The notes beneath the pieces are model-generated. The model was not told the origin of the DNA, searched no databases, and was given only the letters and a program-made list of their open reading frames with translations. Below, one piece after another: positions 10,961 through 23,790 of a stretch of 64,000 nt of DNA. The position numbers and the translations under genes were made by a program. Each line of letters begins with the position of its first letter. Position 1 is the first letter of the stretch. The stretch comes from Ctena decussata. Lineage: Eukaryota; Mollusca; Bivalvia; Lucinida; Lucinidae. The stretch covers positions 23,953,899 to 24,017,898 of the forward strand of contig OZ022512.1 of NCBI GenBank assembly GCA_963989385.1. Direction: 5' to 3'.

Positions 10961-13900
10961 AATGTGACTGGGTCTATTGCTAGGCTTGACTGATTGTCTG
11001 CTTGTCTGCTTGTCTGTTTGTTAACATTTTTTGCATTAATGTATTATGCAAAGTTTATTTTCTATGGGCGGTGGCTCTGGCCGGAGGTATACGTTAGCCT
11101 TTGCTCATTTGCTCTAGTTGGGCTGGAAAACAACTTCTGATCACAAATTGTTCGTGATAATTTCTGACTTTGTTTTAATTATTTTTGGGGAAGAACATGT
11201 TCGAAGCAAGATAAAGTTTGACACATTGGCGATATAGCAACCTCTGTACTTTTATATTGTCACCCACATATTCTTTTTCCCATCATTTTAAATACATTTT
11301 AAATATATATTTTCTTTCTGTTTTCATTCTTTTTTCAAGTAAAAGGGAGGCAGTTGTACAGAAGGAGAAACATCAGCTGAATGTGAGTTTAATGGGGATT
11401 TGCCAAGTGAACATAAAAGAATAGGGAGGGGTTTTGAAGTGAGCGTGTGCCTCTGCTCAGTCTCATCTGTAGTTTTGATGTCTGTTTACACACCCTATGG
11501 GCTTTCACAAAACTTCGACCAAAGACACAAATCCCTGATTGCTGTAAAAGGCCGTGCATGCGCATTTAAATAGCCACCTAATGGTTAGAAAACCATGTTC
11601 GCTCGGCGAAGTCCGCATATATGGTGATATCCAAGGGCGTCTACAATTTCATTCCTTTTTCATTTCAGTAAGAAGATGGAAACAACTGATCAGACAAATG
11701 AACTACGCAACAGTGAAACATGAGAGTATTATATTGGCGATTTTAAACGAAATCGGATGCAGAAGATAGTCCCTTTTACAGTCCCTTTTTGGGTACCATC
11801 AAACAAAGATCACAATACAGGTCAAGTTTGGTCTCGCCTTTCCAGCTGAAGAATATGTTCATGCTGAGCTGAAGTCTTGATTCGAAATCAAAGGACCTGA
11901 TCTTACGTTTCTTTCAATATGGCGGAGGCTCTGTTTTAAGTGATGAATCAAATGATGTCTTTCTTTTTTTGAGGGATCTGACACTTGGATTTGCAAACAT
12001 TCTGATAACAAACATTCTGATAACATATACCGACAGTATCATGAAGAGTACCGATCCCAGACAATGTTTCAATGCTTTCATCGTAATTATCCCAAGCAAT
12101 GTTCATTCCAAGTCCTGGCTGTTGGGTGAGGCCATCAGATCTAGAGCAATTATTTTCTATTTAGAATCGCCATACATAATACACTCACGCTTTACTGATG
12201 GTTCTCTTGTCTCGTCAGTTGTTTCCATCTTCTACCTGAAAAGAAAAAAGAGGAACAATATTACCATGTATACGGACTTCGCTAAGGGAACAAGTATCTT
12301 TACAGAAACCATCAGGTAGATATTTAAAGCGCATGCGCGGCCCTTCACAGAAATCAGGGATCTGTGTCTTTGGCCGAAGTTTTGTGAAGGCCAATAGTGT
12401 ATGTCAACAGACCAAACGTCCATCTGAGACTGACCATATGCACAGGCTCACTTTGAAACCCTTCGCTGTTCTTTTGAGTTCGGTTGGCAAGGCCCAATTT
12501 AGCTCATTTTCAACTGATTATTCTCCTTTCTATACGACTGTCTCCAGCATTTACCTGAAAAAAGACTTAAAACAGTAATACTGTATTTGAAACGTATTTA
12601 AAATGACTTTTAAAGAATATACGGCATGGACGAACAATATAAAAGAACATAGGTTTCCATATTGCCAATTTGTCAGACCTTTATCTTGTTTGGAGCTCAT
12701 TCTTCCCCAAATGACTGAAGCCAAGTCCAAAGTAAAATATCTCGAATAATTTGTGGCTAGAAATGTTTTTCAAATCCTCTTAGTGCAATAAGAAGGGGCT
12801 CACGTATACTTCCAACCAGGGCCACCACCTACAGAAGATAAACTTTACATAATACATTAAATTAAATGTAAAATGTTAAGAAACAGACAGGCAGACATTC
12901 AATCTTACACAGCAATAGACCCAGTCACATATCAAAAGTTTCCATCCCAAGATTTGGTAATAAGCAAAAGAATACACTCTTGAAAGTCTAACTTTTACAG
13001 ATATATTCTATATGTACATAAAGTTCAAAGTCTGTGACTTGACATTAGGTCAGCTGCAGCCTTTAGGTGACACAAATTGATCAGTATCTATCCACTAGTA
13101 GCACTTAACACATATTCATTCATTCAGTTCCAGTAAAGACTAGCAGGAAAACAGTGCAAAAGCAAAATCATCAGTCTAAACGCAAAATTTAATGCAACTT
13201 TTGTACAAATTTTTAAATCTGTGACCTTAACCTTTGGCCAGCAGCAGTATGCAGATGAAACAAACTGATCAGTATCTATCTTGTTGTAACAAAAGACATA
13301 TGAACCAGTTCCAGTAAAATCTTTCAAGAAAACTGAGCAAAAAACTTAACGCAAATTTTAACGTAACTGTTGTACATATTTCCCAAGTCTGTGACCTTGA
13401 CCTTAGGCCAGCAGCAGCTTTCAGGTGATGCAAGCTGATCTATATCCATGCTGTGGTAACACTTAGTACATATGAACAAGTTCCCGTAAAGACTTGCAGG
13501 AAAACATAGCAAAGAAAATACACTTAACGCAAAACTTTAACGCAAATGTTAACTAACGGATGAAAGGACTGACGGACAAATGGACAGACAGACGGATGGA
13601 CAGACAGATGAACGGATGGAAAGGCAAAAACAATTTACCCCTCGACAAACTTATTGTGCTGGGGGTATAATAACTGCTACTTTCGGTGTTTTTATCAATA
13701 TTTTTATCTACCTATGGGTTGAATATTGTAATCACCAGTTTTCGTGGCTTTTTTCAAAGTGTTTCATTTTGAAAGTAGAGCTTCCCATAATATGGCAAAG
13801 AAAATGTAGAAATTGTTACTTGATCTTTTTTAACATCTATTTAGTATTGCTTGATATCAAAATTAATATTCCAGTGCATGCAGAAGGCTAAAAATATTAC

Positions 13901-14106
13901 TAAATATAAGGGTACCCCCATTTTGACGCTCTATCGAGATTTGGAGCACCCCATGTGTAATCGTTTGAGTATACCGACTTTGTGCATCATTGGATTTTTT
14001 TAAGACTTCAATTTTTGAATTCAGCACACTTTTTTTACATAAGAAAACACCTTCAAACCTTTTGGCCTCGACCACATGAATAAACCTTTCACGGGCTCTC
14101 GGACTA

Positions 14107-15460
14107 TAAAGATCTGAGGAAGATGACAAGACTGTATGCCATTTCTACCAGTAACCCCAATAAATTATGATGGACATTCTGGTTGTACAAGATGATTGGA
14201 ATGACAAGTGGAAGGGAATCACAAACAGACTGGAGGGGCGTTTGTGGACCCTGCTGCAATGCCGAGACAAACGAGAGAAGTCTCAAACTCCTAAATTTGC
14301 AATTTTAACAACCTGTACTGACAAATACCTGGGCCCCACAAACCATCCAAAAGGTGGACATAGCAAACCGAGACAGGAAGCATTAAGACCAGATTGACTA
14401 CATCCGGGTGATGAAGCGGTTCCAATGACAAGGAGCTTTCTTAACGCAGACTAGGAAGTGTACATTACCTGTTGATGATTACCTCGCAAGTTCGCATGAA
14501 GGAGACCAGAAAGACAACCCAGCCAAGACTGAGGTTTCACCGTGAGAAGTTCAAAAGTGGACATCCACGTTCCAAGTAACTATAGGCGAGAAATTTGCAC
14601 CATTCGTCAGTCTGAGGGATGATGACAGACATAGATAGCATGATTACAGACTACAATACAACATTGACGGACACAGCCAGTGAGATACTTGGGAAGGAAC
14701 GTCAGAGGACAACACCCTGGGTCGCCAGATATGTTCTTGATTTCGCTGACGAGAAGAGAGATTCGACGAAGAGCCGGTATGAAACAAAAGAAAGAATACA
14801 GAACAGCTGACAAGAGTAGTCAAAAGACCCTGAAGAAAGCAAATGAGGACAGTGCGAGGAGATTGAAACTTGCTTGAACAAAAATATCAGCATAACAGAT
14901 GGTGAAGGATCTAACTTCAGGGAAAAATTGTAGATCAGCAATTATCCATGACTAGTCTGGAACATGTCTAAAAAAGCACTAAATTCTCAGCAGATGGACA
15001 GAATATTGCTCAGAGCTATACAAACATGTGTCATGGTGCAATACAGTTCTGGACTACACTTGGCACTCAGAAAAAGATCTACAACCGATCCTTCGCGAGG
15101 CAGCTTAGATTGCAAAAGCGGCACTGCAAAAAGGACACCTCTGCCTGGGTTGATAACATTTCAGTAGAACTTGTTCAAGCATGCGGGGAGACCATGAAAG
15201 GTCTGTAAAAAGTTCTGAAGAACAGTAAAATGGCCGACCTCAATGACTCCGTCGCTGGTTACTACGCTCCCTCAAGAGGGCCAACAGCAGCTCTGCCAGA
15301 ACTACAGAACCAGCAGCCTAAAAGTAAAATCATGCTGAAAGTCATCATTAACAGGCTCAGATCCCAAGTTGAAGAGATTATCGCTGAACAAAAGGCTGGT
15401 TTCAATGTCGGAAGAAGCACAACAGAACAGATAGGCCTATTCTCTGAAGAAATTACTCAG
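14107..15460 (+). pseudogene. CFDP2-like LINE, 3' part (rest of endonuclease and start of reverse transcriptase), dead
   Basis: Immediately after the palindrome the frame continues with KTVCHFYQ and then MMDILVVQDDWND, equivalent to the DILVVQGDWNAK endonuclease motif. LGPTNHPK (14330-14355), the block around 14400-14600 and then KIMLKVIINRLRSQVEEIIAEQKAGF (around 15330-15405) and RSTTEQI follow the order of this LINE family. The last is the RT domain with its NRL..EEII.E.QAGFR.GRST..QI motif. Many stops and frameshifts interrupt it. RT similarity ends near 15455, so the catalytic YADD region is missing. Confidence 0.72.
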
Positions 15461-16499
15461 GTGAGCAGATGGTCATTTTTGAGTCTCCTGGGCGTTTTTC
15501 GAAATGTCTCCGGGCAAAAATCTATGGTAAAGTAAATGTTTTTTTTAATGCACAGGGTTGCCAAACTCTACTATTAAAAGGGGAGCGAACCTCTTATTTT
15601 TCTCCTGGGCTCCTGGACTATTTGGAGGATGCCCGGAAATCTCGCATAAGATGATTTGATAACCAGATGTGCTCTTTCTACCATCGTTAATTCAAATGGT
15701 TAAAAACAACATATGTGTAGAAAAGTAATTTTGGAGTTAAAATCATTATCAAGCAAAATAAAATAGGATTTAGTCTTTGAATCACTTCTCTGCGTTGAGA
15801 ATAACGATTTTAACTAACTTTAAGCACAGGTTGTCAAAATCGATTTGTGCATTTTTGCTTGCAATTCTATGTGTTGGGACTATGAAAAGTAGTTCGCTAT
15901 ATCTAATTTATACATGACCTGGCAGCTAGTGGACAAAGCTGTTGGTTAACCATATTTCCCCAGATGCAAATTAATTGCTGATAGGGAAAGTCAGTGGTTG
16001 GTTAGGGTATAGGAGATGTAACAAAACAAAAAAGGCACCACAAAGGGCATTACGTAGTGGCACAAACCCATAGAGGAAGAACAAACTCAGAATTACCACG
16101 TTAGAACGATAGTAGTGAATCCTCTGGAGATGTAACTAGATTTTACGTGATCGTAATACCAGTTCAGCATTGTTCAAAATCAGAAAATTATTCGGCTTGC
16201 ATACAGGTTGTCTTATCCAATCAGCGGAACATCAATAAAAAAAATAAACAGAATGAATCTGAGCCACTGCGAAGCAATGAATATGAGGGCTAATAACAAA
16301 TACTGTAATAGTGATTACGGACCACCAGAGCTAAAGAAAAATCCTAGCCGAACCTCGTAAAATGCACAAAACCGTACCAGTCTTCTATGTCCAGAATGCG
16401 CATGTACTAAAGCTGGTCTGAGGACGTATATGCTTTAGAAAAGCTGAACTGCAAACGAATAGAACACTGAAAAGATCTCCAGGGACAGCCACAGTCAAA
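15461..16499. other. Anonymous DNA after the dead LINE
   Basis: RT similarity stops near 15455, and nothing beyond it can be assigned. Confidence 0.5.
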
Positions 16500-16719
16500 T
16501 GAGCCGCGACAAAACAAAACAACAAAGTGGAATGTGCGCCCAACGAAGTCTCAGACCAGCCTGGACGTCCGCCCAGTCTGATTTGAGTCTTCGGTGTCCG
16601 CATGGAAGTAGCTTAGACCTTTAGGTACACATTCAGCGCACAGCAAAGACTATGATCAGAATGATCAGGCTGATCTGAGTCTTTGCTGGGTGCACATGCC
16701 ACTATCTTGTCGTAGTCTT
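16500..16719. mobile_element. Foldback element, diverged, right end lost
   Basis: The left end TGAGCCGCGACAAAACAAAA and core blocks (CAGACCAGCCTGG, GGCTGATCTGAGTCTTTGC) are present. The right terminus decays to CTTGTCGTAGTCTTGCTC. Confidence 0.8.
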
Positions 16720-17390
16720 GCTCTGGCATGAGGAAGAATAGTAGTGGAGCGTGAAACAACAAATCGTAGACAACCTAAAAAGCAACCTGCTCCCGCTTCC
16801 CCACTTGACGTGATCGCAGGCCAAGATAGGAGAAGATACAATAACTAGGTTCTAAACCACACTGAATAACAAAAAAAAAACAGTCAACAAACAAAAACCA
16901 ACAAAACAAACAGACAAAAAAAAAGCCCTGTTGCCTACATGCACTAAAACACGAAATTCGAAAATTAAGCCATGTTAGGAGATGTTTATCTTGCACAAAT
17001 GTTCACCCCCATGTCGTTCTAAACATAGTCCAGGAATATAGAAAACCGATTGAGATTGCGACAATTAATTTTCACTAGATTCTTTCTTGACGACACTGTG
17101 GCGATCACGGCGATTTATTGTCGCGAAATGTTCTTCCGTCGCGAAAACAAATATCTCGTGACATTTATTAGTTTACGTTATATCAACGAACCAAAAATGC
17201 ATTAAACACATAGAACGGCTTTGCTTTCGTTCCCATTTTCTGTTTTGTTGATACAAAATATGCCTCAGTACATCTGTCATACAAAATAACTGGGGGTGGG
17301 GGAGGGGCGGTGCTTAAATATGTTTTACTGTATACAGATTCTTCAGGTAGTCGTATACCTAATGCCTCTGTATTCTATTTGTTCAAACAA

Positions 17391-18165
17391 AAGAGAGTTA
17401 TTGTTCATGGTCAAATCGATCAACTGTGGAGTATATAGTTACAACACACTGACAATATCTCATGTAAAGAGCCTAAGTTTTCGGGCAGATAGGTCTGTAC
17501 AAACAGTAGAAAGCGAGATCAGACCTTCCTTAGGAACCAGAATGATCAAGATCTTCACAGTTGCAATCCCATCTGCACATTTTTATAGCCATTACTCTAT
17601 GATAGAACCGGAATAACAGGAAAATAAATAGTAGGGCAAGGACCGGCTGTGCTTGCAGCAGGTGCAGACTTTGCGCGGTCTGTTTTGGGGATATTTTTTA
17701 ACTTAAACCTTATTTTTCTAGGAAACAAACGGTGAAATAATTGTTTTTATTATTCTGTAACATACAAAGTAAGTTTTACTAAAATAATATGCATAAGCAT
17801 GCCCCATCGACTTAGTATATTTTTCTAGACGTTTTTCGTGAAATTCAATTTTCTTGCATTTTTTTTAAAAAATGTAAAAATATACTTATCAAGATAACTG
17901 CAATTTTTTGTTATCAGTTTGTTTCAAATATCCTATGTTATAGATTATATGATTTGCAGAAACGAAAGTGCATTCATGTGCTAGAGATATGAATATTAAT
18001 GGACAATGTGTAAAAAAAGTATGTAGAAATACAAATTATTGATTTAAGGAAAACAAAACGGTGATTGTTTTTCTTATCCAAATGTTTTATAGCTCTTTTG
18101 GATATTTAGATAGTATAATGGTTTACATGCCCCGCCAATATTTCTATTCAGTACCCATCTACCTT
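17391..18165 (+). repeat. Dispersed repeat, longer copy
   Basis: AGTTATTGTTCATGGTCAAATCG, AACTGTGGAGTATATAG, TATGTTATAGATTATATGATT and GCCCCGCCAATATTTCTATTCAG match the inverted segment at 26212-26597. About 380 bases (17450-17830) are present only here. Confidence 0.7.
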
Positions 18166-18704
18166 ATCGGATATGAATATTAACGTCTCTTCGTAGCTTT
18201 GCGCCGCAAAACATCAAGTTATACAAGGAATGAAGTTCAAATCGATGCATCAATGCTATAGGCATTCATGCTCTTGAGAATAGACTTAGTAGTCAAGTTG
18301 CGAGTTAATTAATATTATGCAATTCATAGTGCGCATTTCTTCAGATGTTGAGACTATGTCTGTTTTTCATTTGTAATAATGTGACCGGTTTTCAAATCAA
18401 ACACTGACAACAAAATACTAGTGACATTTAATTACATGTATGGATATAGGACAAGAACGCATGCGAAACGAAACAAAGAGAACATGCTTGTATGTAAATC
18501 GCACGCAGGATCCTTCATGGTAACGAAACCGACAAGACAAATTGGATAGGTCCTATCAGAGGCTAGCCCTGACATCAAAAAAATGAAAATAGGTAAAAAC
18601 AGATGTTTAATGTTTTGCGTACGATTTGTTTTCATTGTCAGGGTCGGTGCTTTTGTAAGACTGTTGTGTGGAATGGCTGTTTTCGTTGGGTTGAACAACT
18701 AAGT

Positions 18705-18950
18705 GTCTTATGAACCAAGACAGAACAAAGGGTGAGAGTTTGTCGACCCCCAACCAGTTAAGCCCCCCCCCCCCACCTCCCCAGTTATTTCATTACTGGC
18801 AGTCCCAAGGCGGCAGTTCTGTCTTGGTTCTTCTCTTCTATGTTGTTCTGTGTGCTGTTAGTTGCTATGTCTGTCTGTGTTGTCTCTTCCACACGCGGTG
18901 TCTTGTGTCGGATGTGGAATTGTATTGTGTCAGTTCCTGACATTTACTTA
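18705..18950 (+). mobile_element. LINE 3' UTR fragment
   Basis: It shares the C-rich tract, GTTATTTCATTACTGGCAGT, CCAAGGCGGCAGTTCTGT and the GTCAGTTCCTGAC end with the 3' UTR at 33600-33930, in the same orientation. It is 5' truncated and carries no ORF. Confidence 0.65.
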
Positions 18951-19025
18951 TGATTTTATAAGATTTACTTTTTATAAGCCTCTTGTCTAATTTGCTTTAT
19001 CGCTGCTGGTGGACAATTTGTCCCC

Positions 19026-19215
19026 GAGGATATCATCAACCCAGTTCGTCAGTGTATCAGTGTTGATTCTGGTTCTCTAGCATTGGGGTCACTTCTGAAA
19101 TTATACTGATTTAAAGTAACGAGGATATCATCAACCCAGTTCGTCAGTGTATCAGTGTTGATTCTGGTTCTCTAGCATTGGGGTCACTTCTGAAATTATA
19201 CTGATTTAAAGTAAC
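19026..19215 (+). repeat. Perfect direct duplication of 95 bp
   Basis: The segment starting GAGGATATCATCAACCC and ending TTTAAAGTAAC occurs twice head to tail (19026-19120 and 19121-19215) without a visible difference. It is either a very recent duplication or an assembly artefact. Confidence 0.93.
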
Positions 19216-19279
19216 GTTAATCCATTTAATGTATATCTGGTAAAATTTCTAAATTATTCTAAAACTAAGACAAACTTGT

Positions 19280-19660
19280 CATAGCGACGGGAATCTTAGC
19301 TGAGTTTGGCTTCCATTCTTTTGAATTGTTTTGACTTTTTGTGGATTCTTGCTGCATCGAACATTTTTTCCTGATGCCCTTGTCTGTCGCTTTGCTCGAG
19401 ACGCAGGGGCTGAGGTGGCTCGATGGGGGACGCCTGCGCTCGCGGATTAATACGTAGGCGTCTCTTACCTGATATCTGCAGTTAATGTGTCCCGCGGAAT
19501 GCGACAATAATTTTCGCTCGGAGAGGGACGCTCGTTGTCTGCCGAGACCTGCCCATCATCTCTTTCCTATCAAACTTTTGGTGTTAAGCGACACTGAAGA
19601 AATTAAATACAGAAACGCGCGTCTGTCGCACTAAAATTGGTATGGATACGTTTATACTTT
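19280..19660 (+). repeat. Dispersed repeat, copy 1
   Basis: GTTTGGCTTCCATTC, CTGATGCCCTTGTCTG, GAGGTGGCTCGATGGGGGA, GTGTCCCGCGGAAT and ACAGAAACGCGCGTCTGTCG occur in the same order at 43500-43865. Small minus-strand frames encode similar peptides in both copies (QNNS.EWKPN.AKI), but I recognise no family. Confidence 0.75.
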
Positions 19661-20428
19661 AAAAGTGTTTCATTCTATGTGTTCCTCTTCAATTTAACGC
19701 ACATATCAATATATTAACATAGGAATATGAAATTATGTTCTATAAGACAGGTAGCCTCTCTCTTTCTCTTTGATTTATGAAAAGAAATTTTGTCTGGTAC
19801 AGGCTTGTAATATCCACACAATCTTTTATAATTTCAGGTAAATTCGCCTCGCTCCATTCTGAAACAATAGCAGGTGCTTAATATGATGAGCATTTGATTC
19901 AATTTCATTGAAAGTATACAGTTTTGTCAGCTTTCCACACAAAAGACGAAAGAAAAACGCACGCACTAGACAATCTGCAAGACACGAACGATGCCCCCGC
20001 CCCCTCCTCCCTGCAGAACGTGTCAATCATCAGTTCACATCACTAATGTTCTGTTATCAAGATGCACTGTACCAAATACCTACACTGTTGGCCCGACTCT
20101 CAAAAATTGAACGAAATTCATTATATCTCAACCAAATGTTACATATATAACTTCCATATATTTACAATGTTCGTACACAGCAGTAGATGATAAGATGATC
20201 ATTACATTTAGTTGCTGGGAATAAATAAGTTGCAAAAGTAATTATTCAGTCAAAATTCATTTCATTTCTTTAAAAATAGTTAACGCATTACAGCGAATTA
20301 TGTTACTGGCAGAGTTTCCTCATACTGTGATAGTTACGACCTCTCCAACTATGTACGCTACACTTCGACAAAGGTTTCCAATATGACTACATGTATGTTC
20401 AAATGGCAGTTATTTTAAAATTATTTTT

Positions 20429-21470
20429 ATGCCCCCGCCATTTAAAATGGGGGGGGGGGGCATATAGTATCACCCCTGTCCGTACGCACGTAACATACGT
20501 AACGTATGTAGGGTACGTAACGTAGCGTAGCGTACGTACGTACGAAATGGTTTCCGTTCAATATCTTTTGAAAGCACTGGTGTATTGAATTCATATTTCA
20601 TACACAGCTATATAATCATAAAATACAGGTCAAGTTCGATGTTGGGTAAAATCCGTCTATTATTGTGGGAGTTATGGCCCTTTTTCGACTTCTGTTTCTA
20701 TGAAAAAATGGTTTCCATTCAATATCTTTTGAAAGCATTGGTGTATTGAATTCATATTTCATACACAGCTATATAATCATAAAATACAGGTCAAGTTCGA
20801 TGTTGGGCAAAATCTGTCGATTATTGTGGGAGTTATGGCCCTTTTTCGACTTTATTATGTATGAAGAAATGGTTTCCGTTCGATATCTTTTGAAAGCATT
20901 GGTATATTGAATTCATATTTTATACACAGGTATATAATCATAAAGTACAGGTCAAGTTCGATGTTGGCCAATTTACGTCGATTATTGTGGGAGTTCTGGC
21001 CCTTTTTCGACTTCATTTTGTATGAAAAACTGGTTTCCGTTCATTATCTTTTGAAAGGATCGGTATATTGAATTCATATTTTATACACAGGTATATAATC
21101 ATCGAATACAGGTCAAGTTTGATGCCTGGTAAAATCCGTCAATTATTGTTGGAGTTATGGCCCTTTTTCGACTTCATTTCATACAATAATGGTTTTAGTT
21201 TGTTAGTTTTTGAAAAGTTACTTGTTTCCGGGCTATTTCACTTGGAAAGTTGCTTGGCATCCATTTCTGCGATAAGATACAGAATGTTAGCACATATCAG
21301 TGATGACCCCCCACCCCATGCACTTCTGTTGATCCAAGAAGCACAATACATCTGCCCAAGGAAAACAATAAAACGTACCACAGAAGTCTGCCTTTGTGAA
21401 CTTAGCTATGCTACAAGTGCCTTTACCGTAAACAAGGCGCCATCTTACTTAGGGCACTAGGCGGGGGCAT
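20429..21470. mobile_element. Element with ATGCCCCCGCC inverted ends and internal tandem repeats
   Basis: ATGCCCCCGCC at the left and GGCGGGGGCAT at the right are perfect 11-base inverted ends. Inside are four units of about 160 bp (near 20545, 20705, 20865 and 21025) with TGGTTTCCGTTCAATATCTTTTGAAAG, TATAATCATAAAATACAGG and GGGAGTTATGGCCC. A G11-12 run and a TACGTAACGTACG-rich stretch follow the left end. No coding region is present. Confidence 0.8.
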
Positions 21471-22579
21471 CCGTGTCGTATGGACACATTTCTAGTTTCT
21501 TCTATATGTCTAATGTTTATTCCAATTCTCAGAACAATCTATTGAATTCTGTACATATCCTACAATGCAATATAGTTATCCAAAATGATGAAGTTCAAAA
21601 GGTCGCAATGTTACCTCAACGGAAACGCCAAATGCATATTTTCGTAATATATAAAATTATTTATTATGTGTACAATGTTTGAAAAATAAGAGCCATTAAA
21701 ACGTGTGACAAAAGTTAATAGAAAAAAACGTCATACCCTAAACTGCATCAAAACTCCTCAATATGACTAGTTCAAAAGGCCGTCACTCTGTCAAAATTTT
21801 ATCTCCATCAAAATTCCTCATTGACATCTTTACTATATCTGTATTATGTGTTTAAAGTTTGAAGAGATCAATTTAAATTTCGGAAAGAGTTGCTTACACA
21901 AACTAGTCCGCCAAATTGCACCAAAGGTGGCCTGAATGACTAAGTTCAAAAGACCTTAATTCGGCCCTGCCAAAATTAAGTTTATTCCCACCAAATGTCC
22001 ACATGCATAGCTTTGTTGTGGCCACAAAATGTGTGCATAGTTTGAAAATGATCCATTGAAAACTGTGGGAGTTGATAACACAAAGTCTATACCCAAGATT
22101 GTGACGAACGGGCATACAGACGGACAGACAGACAGAAGCAAATCTGACATCTGCTTAGTTATAATGGTATCGTCAAGTTCTATATGAATAAATATATAGA
22201 ACACTTTGAAACAAACTCAACGGTACGACATTCTGATCATTAATCAATTTCCTATTGTAAAACTAACTAAAGAAAAACAAAATAATTGATGTGTTTTGCT
22301 GCTAAAATGGAGCGCATGCTATTATTCTTTGTTAATGTTCATGTAGGAGCATGTTTAATTGATTAATACAAAATATAGTGGGATGTGGTAGTTACTTTGG
22401 GTGTTTAGCCTAAACCTTGAATCATTTGAATTTTCTATCAAAGTCTGGTGGAATACCAAGGAGATCAGACTGCTCCGCGTCGGCACATTTTTATCTTTGA
22501 CCTTAGTGTTTTATCGTATCCTGCTAGACCATTGTCTTGGCCTATTGCAGTATTTTCAAAATTGAAAAATCTGAATTAA
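21471..22579. other. Anonymous repeat-like DNA
   Basis: Three blocks with TTCAAAAGG.C..CA and ATCAA..TTCCTCA near 21590, 21770 and 21950 suggest a degenerate tandem array. ACAGACGGACAGACAGACAG (22110) is a common tail of molluscan repeats. No gene. Confidence 0.45.
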
Positions 22580-22730
22580 GAATTAAAATTTGATTTTTCA
22601 GCGTTCATCGTGTGATGAAGCCAGTTGGCGGAGATAAAATTCCATGAAGCGCGAAGCGCTTCTTGTAAAATTCTAGCAACTACCACTGGCTTCTTCACAC
22701 GATGAACGCTGTAAAATCAAATTTTTATTC
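22580..22730. repeat. Palindrome centred on GAAGCGCGAAGCGCTTC
   Basis: AATTAAAATTTGATTTT and GCGTTCATCGTGTGATGAAGCC at the left pair with GGCTTCTTCACACGATGAACGC and AAAATCAAATTTTTATT at the right. The middle (22625-22680) is less well matched. It sits in AT-rich DNA with no ORF. Confidence 0.82.
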
Positions 22731-23271
22731 TTATATTTACACTTTATTTGTGAACCTCTCTGTGCCGTTTTCGTGATAATTTGGTGTAGAATAGGCAAAA
22801 TATGGATCAACGGAAAGTTATTAACGACGTGTTTGGTCATAACGTTAAACAGCCGTCGCCCTGACGTGACGTCAATCCAACGTTGCAAGAGCCAATCAAG
22901 ACGTTTGTTTACATAAGACGTCGCTAGACGACGTCGTCACATGATTTCTTGATAGCCACTTCTTCTACTATGATTGTCTTGACAAATAGAAAAATGTTGA
23001 AAGATATGTGCACCTGAGCAAATTTTATGCTACAGTCTCCCAAACAGAGGTGTCCACTAGTACAAATTATCAGGATTTCAAAATTCGAAAATAATAAATC
23101 TTCCTTTAAGAAAGTCTGACCTAAAAAGGAATTCATTTTAAATGTCATTCAGCACTTTCACGATGTATACCTATGGAATAAACAAGAAAATAAATGTCAT
23201 GATACTTTTTAAGAAAAAATATTCAACGATTCTGCATTTACATAGTTCATCCTAATATACCTGGTAACATT

Positions 23272-23524
23272 TTGTTGTTGTTGTTGTCGTTTTGCTGCTG
23301 TACGTCCACTGTAAACAGCTATGGCCATGTCGGGATGGTCAGTTTACCTAGCCACATTATTCCTGGGCCTGGGCAGACTAAGACCTCCTAAGCGGATAAT
23401 CAGTAGTAAGTACACATACTTTCGCTAGAAACTGACGATTGTCCTTCTTGGATCAGCGGGAGGAGAAACGAAAGTAGCTGGCCGGACCGGGTATCGACCG
23501 GGTATCGAACCCGGAACCTTTGGG
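23272..23524 (-). mobile_element. tRNA-headed SINE, 5' truncated
   Basis: It has the same body as the 9.0 kb copy (AGTTTACCTAGCCACATTATTCC, GATTGTCCTTCTTGGATCAGC) and the (GTT)n tail at the left. The B-box region contains a 13-base direct duplication (CGGGTATCGACCGGGTATCGA). The flanks CCTGGTAACA and CCTGGCTACA may be an eroded target duplication. Confidence 0.75.
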
Positions 23525-23790
23525 CCTGGCTACAAACAGACAAAATCATTACGTATTGAAGACGAAGAAGAGGAGAAAAACAAAACAGACGAAGAAGAAG
23601 AAAAGAAAAGAATCAATTCTAAAAGTTAGGTTTTATTTTATTCTTTGGATGGTAGAAATTGATAAGACATCTAAAATCTAAAGAGAAAACTGAAGGCCAC
23701 AGTTAAAAAAAGGAATGAGTTAATCTTTTCAGTTGAGATACCGCCTCCAAACTCAAAATAGGTATTTTTGCGCGCAAATATGTTAGGCGA

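Larger units (their letters stand above)
9665..14106. mobile_element. 4.44 kb palindromic transposable element with TAA target duplication
   Basis: The outer ends are TAGTCCGAGAGCCCGTG and its reverse complement, with TAA at both flanks (9662-9664 and 14107-14109). The arms, about 9665-11750 and 12140-14106, are inverted copies over about 2.1 kb. For example, CAGCACAATAAGTTTGTCGAGG at 10110 reappears inverted at 13640, and GTTGTTTCCATC-type sequence pairs around 11680 and 12220. The asymmetric centre of about 390 bases includes ATATGGCGGAGGC. No long ORF is present. Each arm carries three degenerate units of about 200 bp with CAAGGTCACAGACTT. A 3 bp TWA target duplication recalls PIF/Harbinger elements, but that assignment is only suggestive. 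Confidence 0.85.

Noticed and set aside
20500..20545. A regulatory cluster of TACGTA/ACGTAACG sites
   Set aside because: It is simple degenerate sequence inside a repeated element, with no evidence of function.
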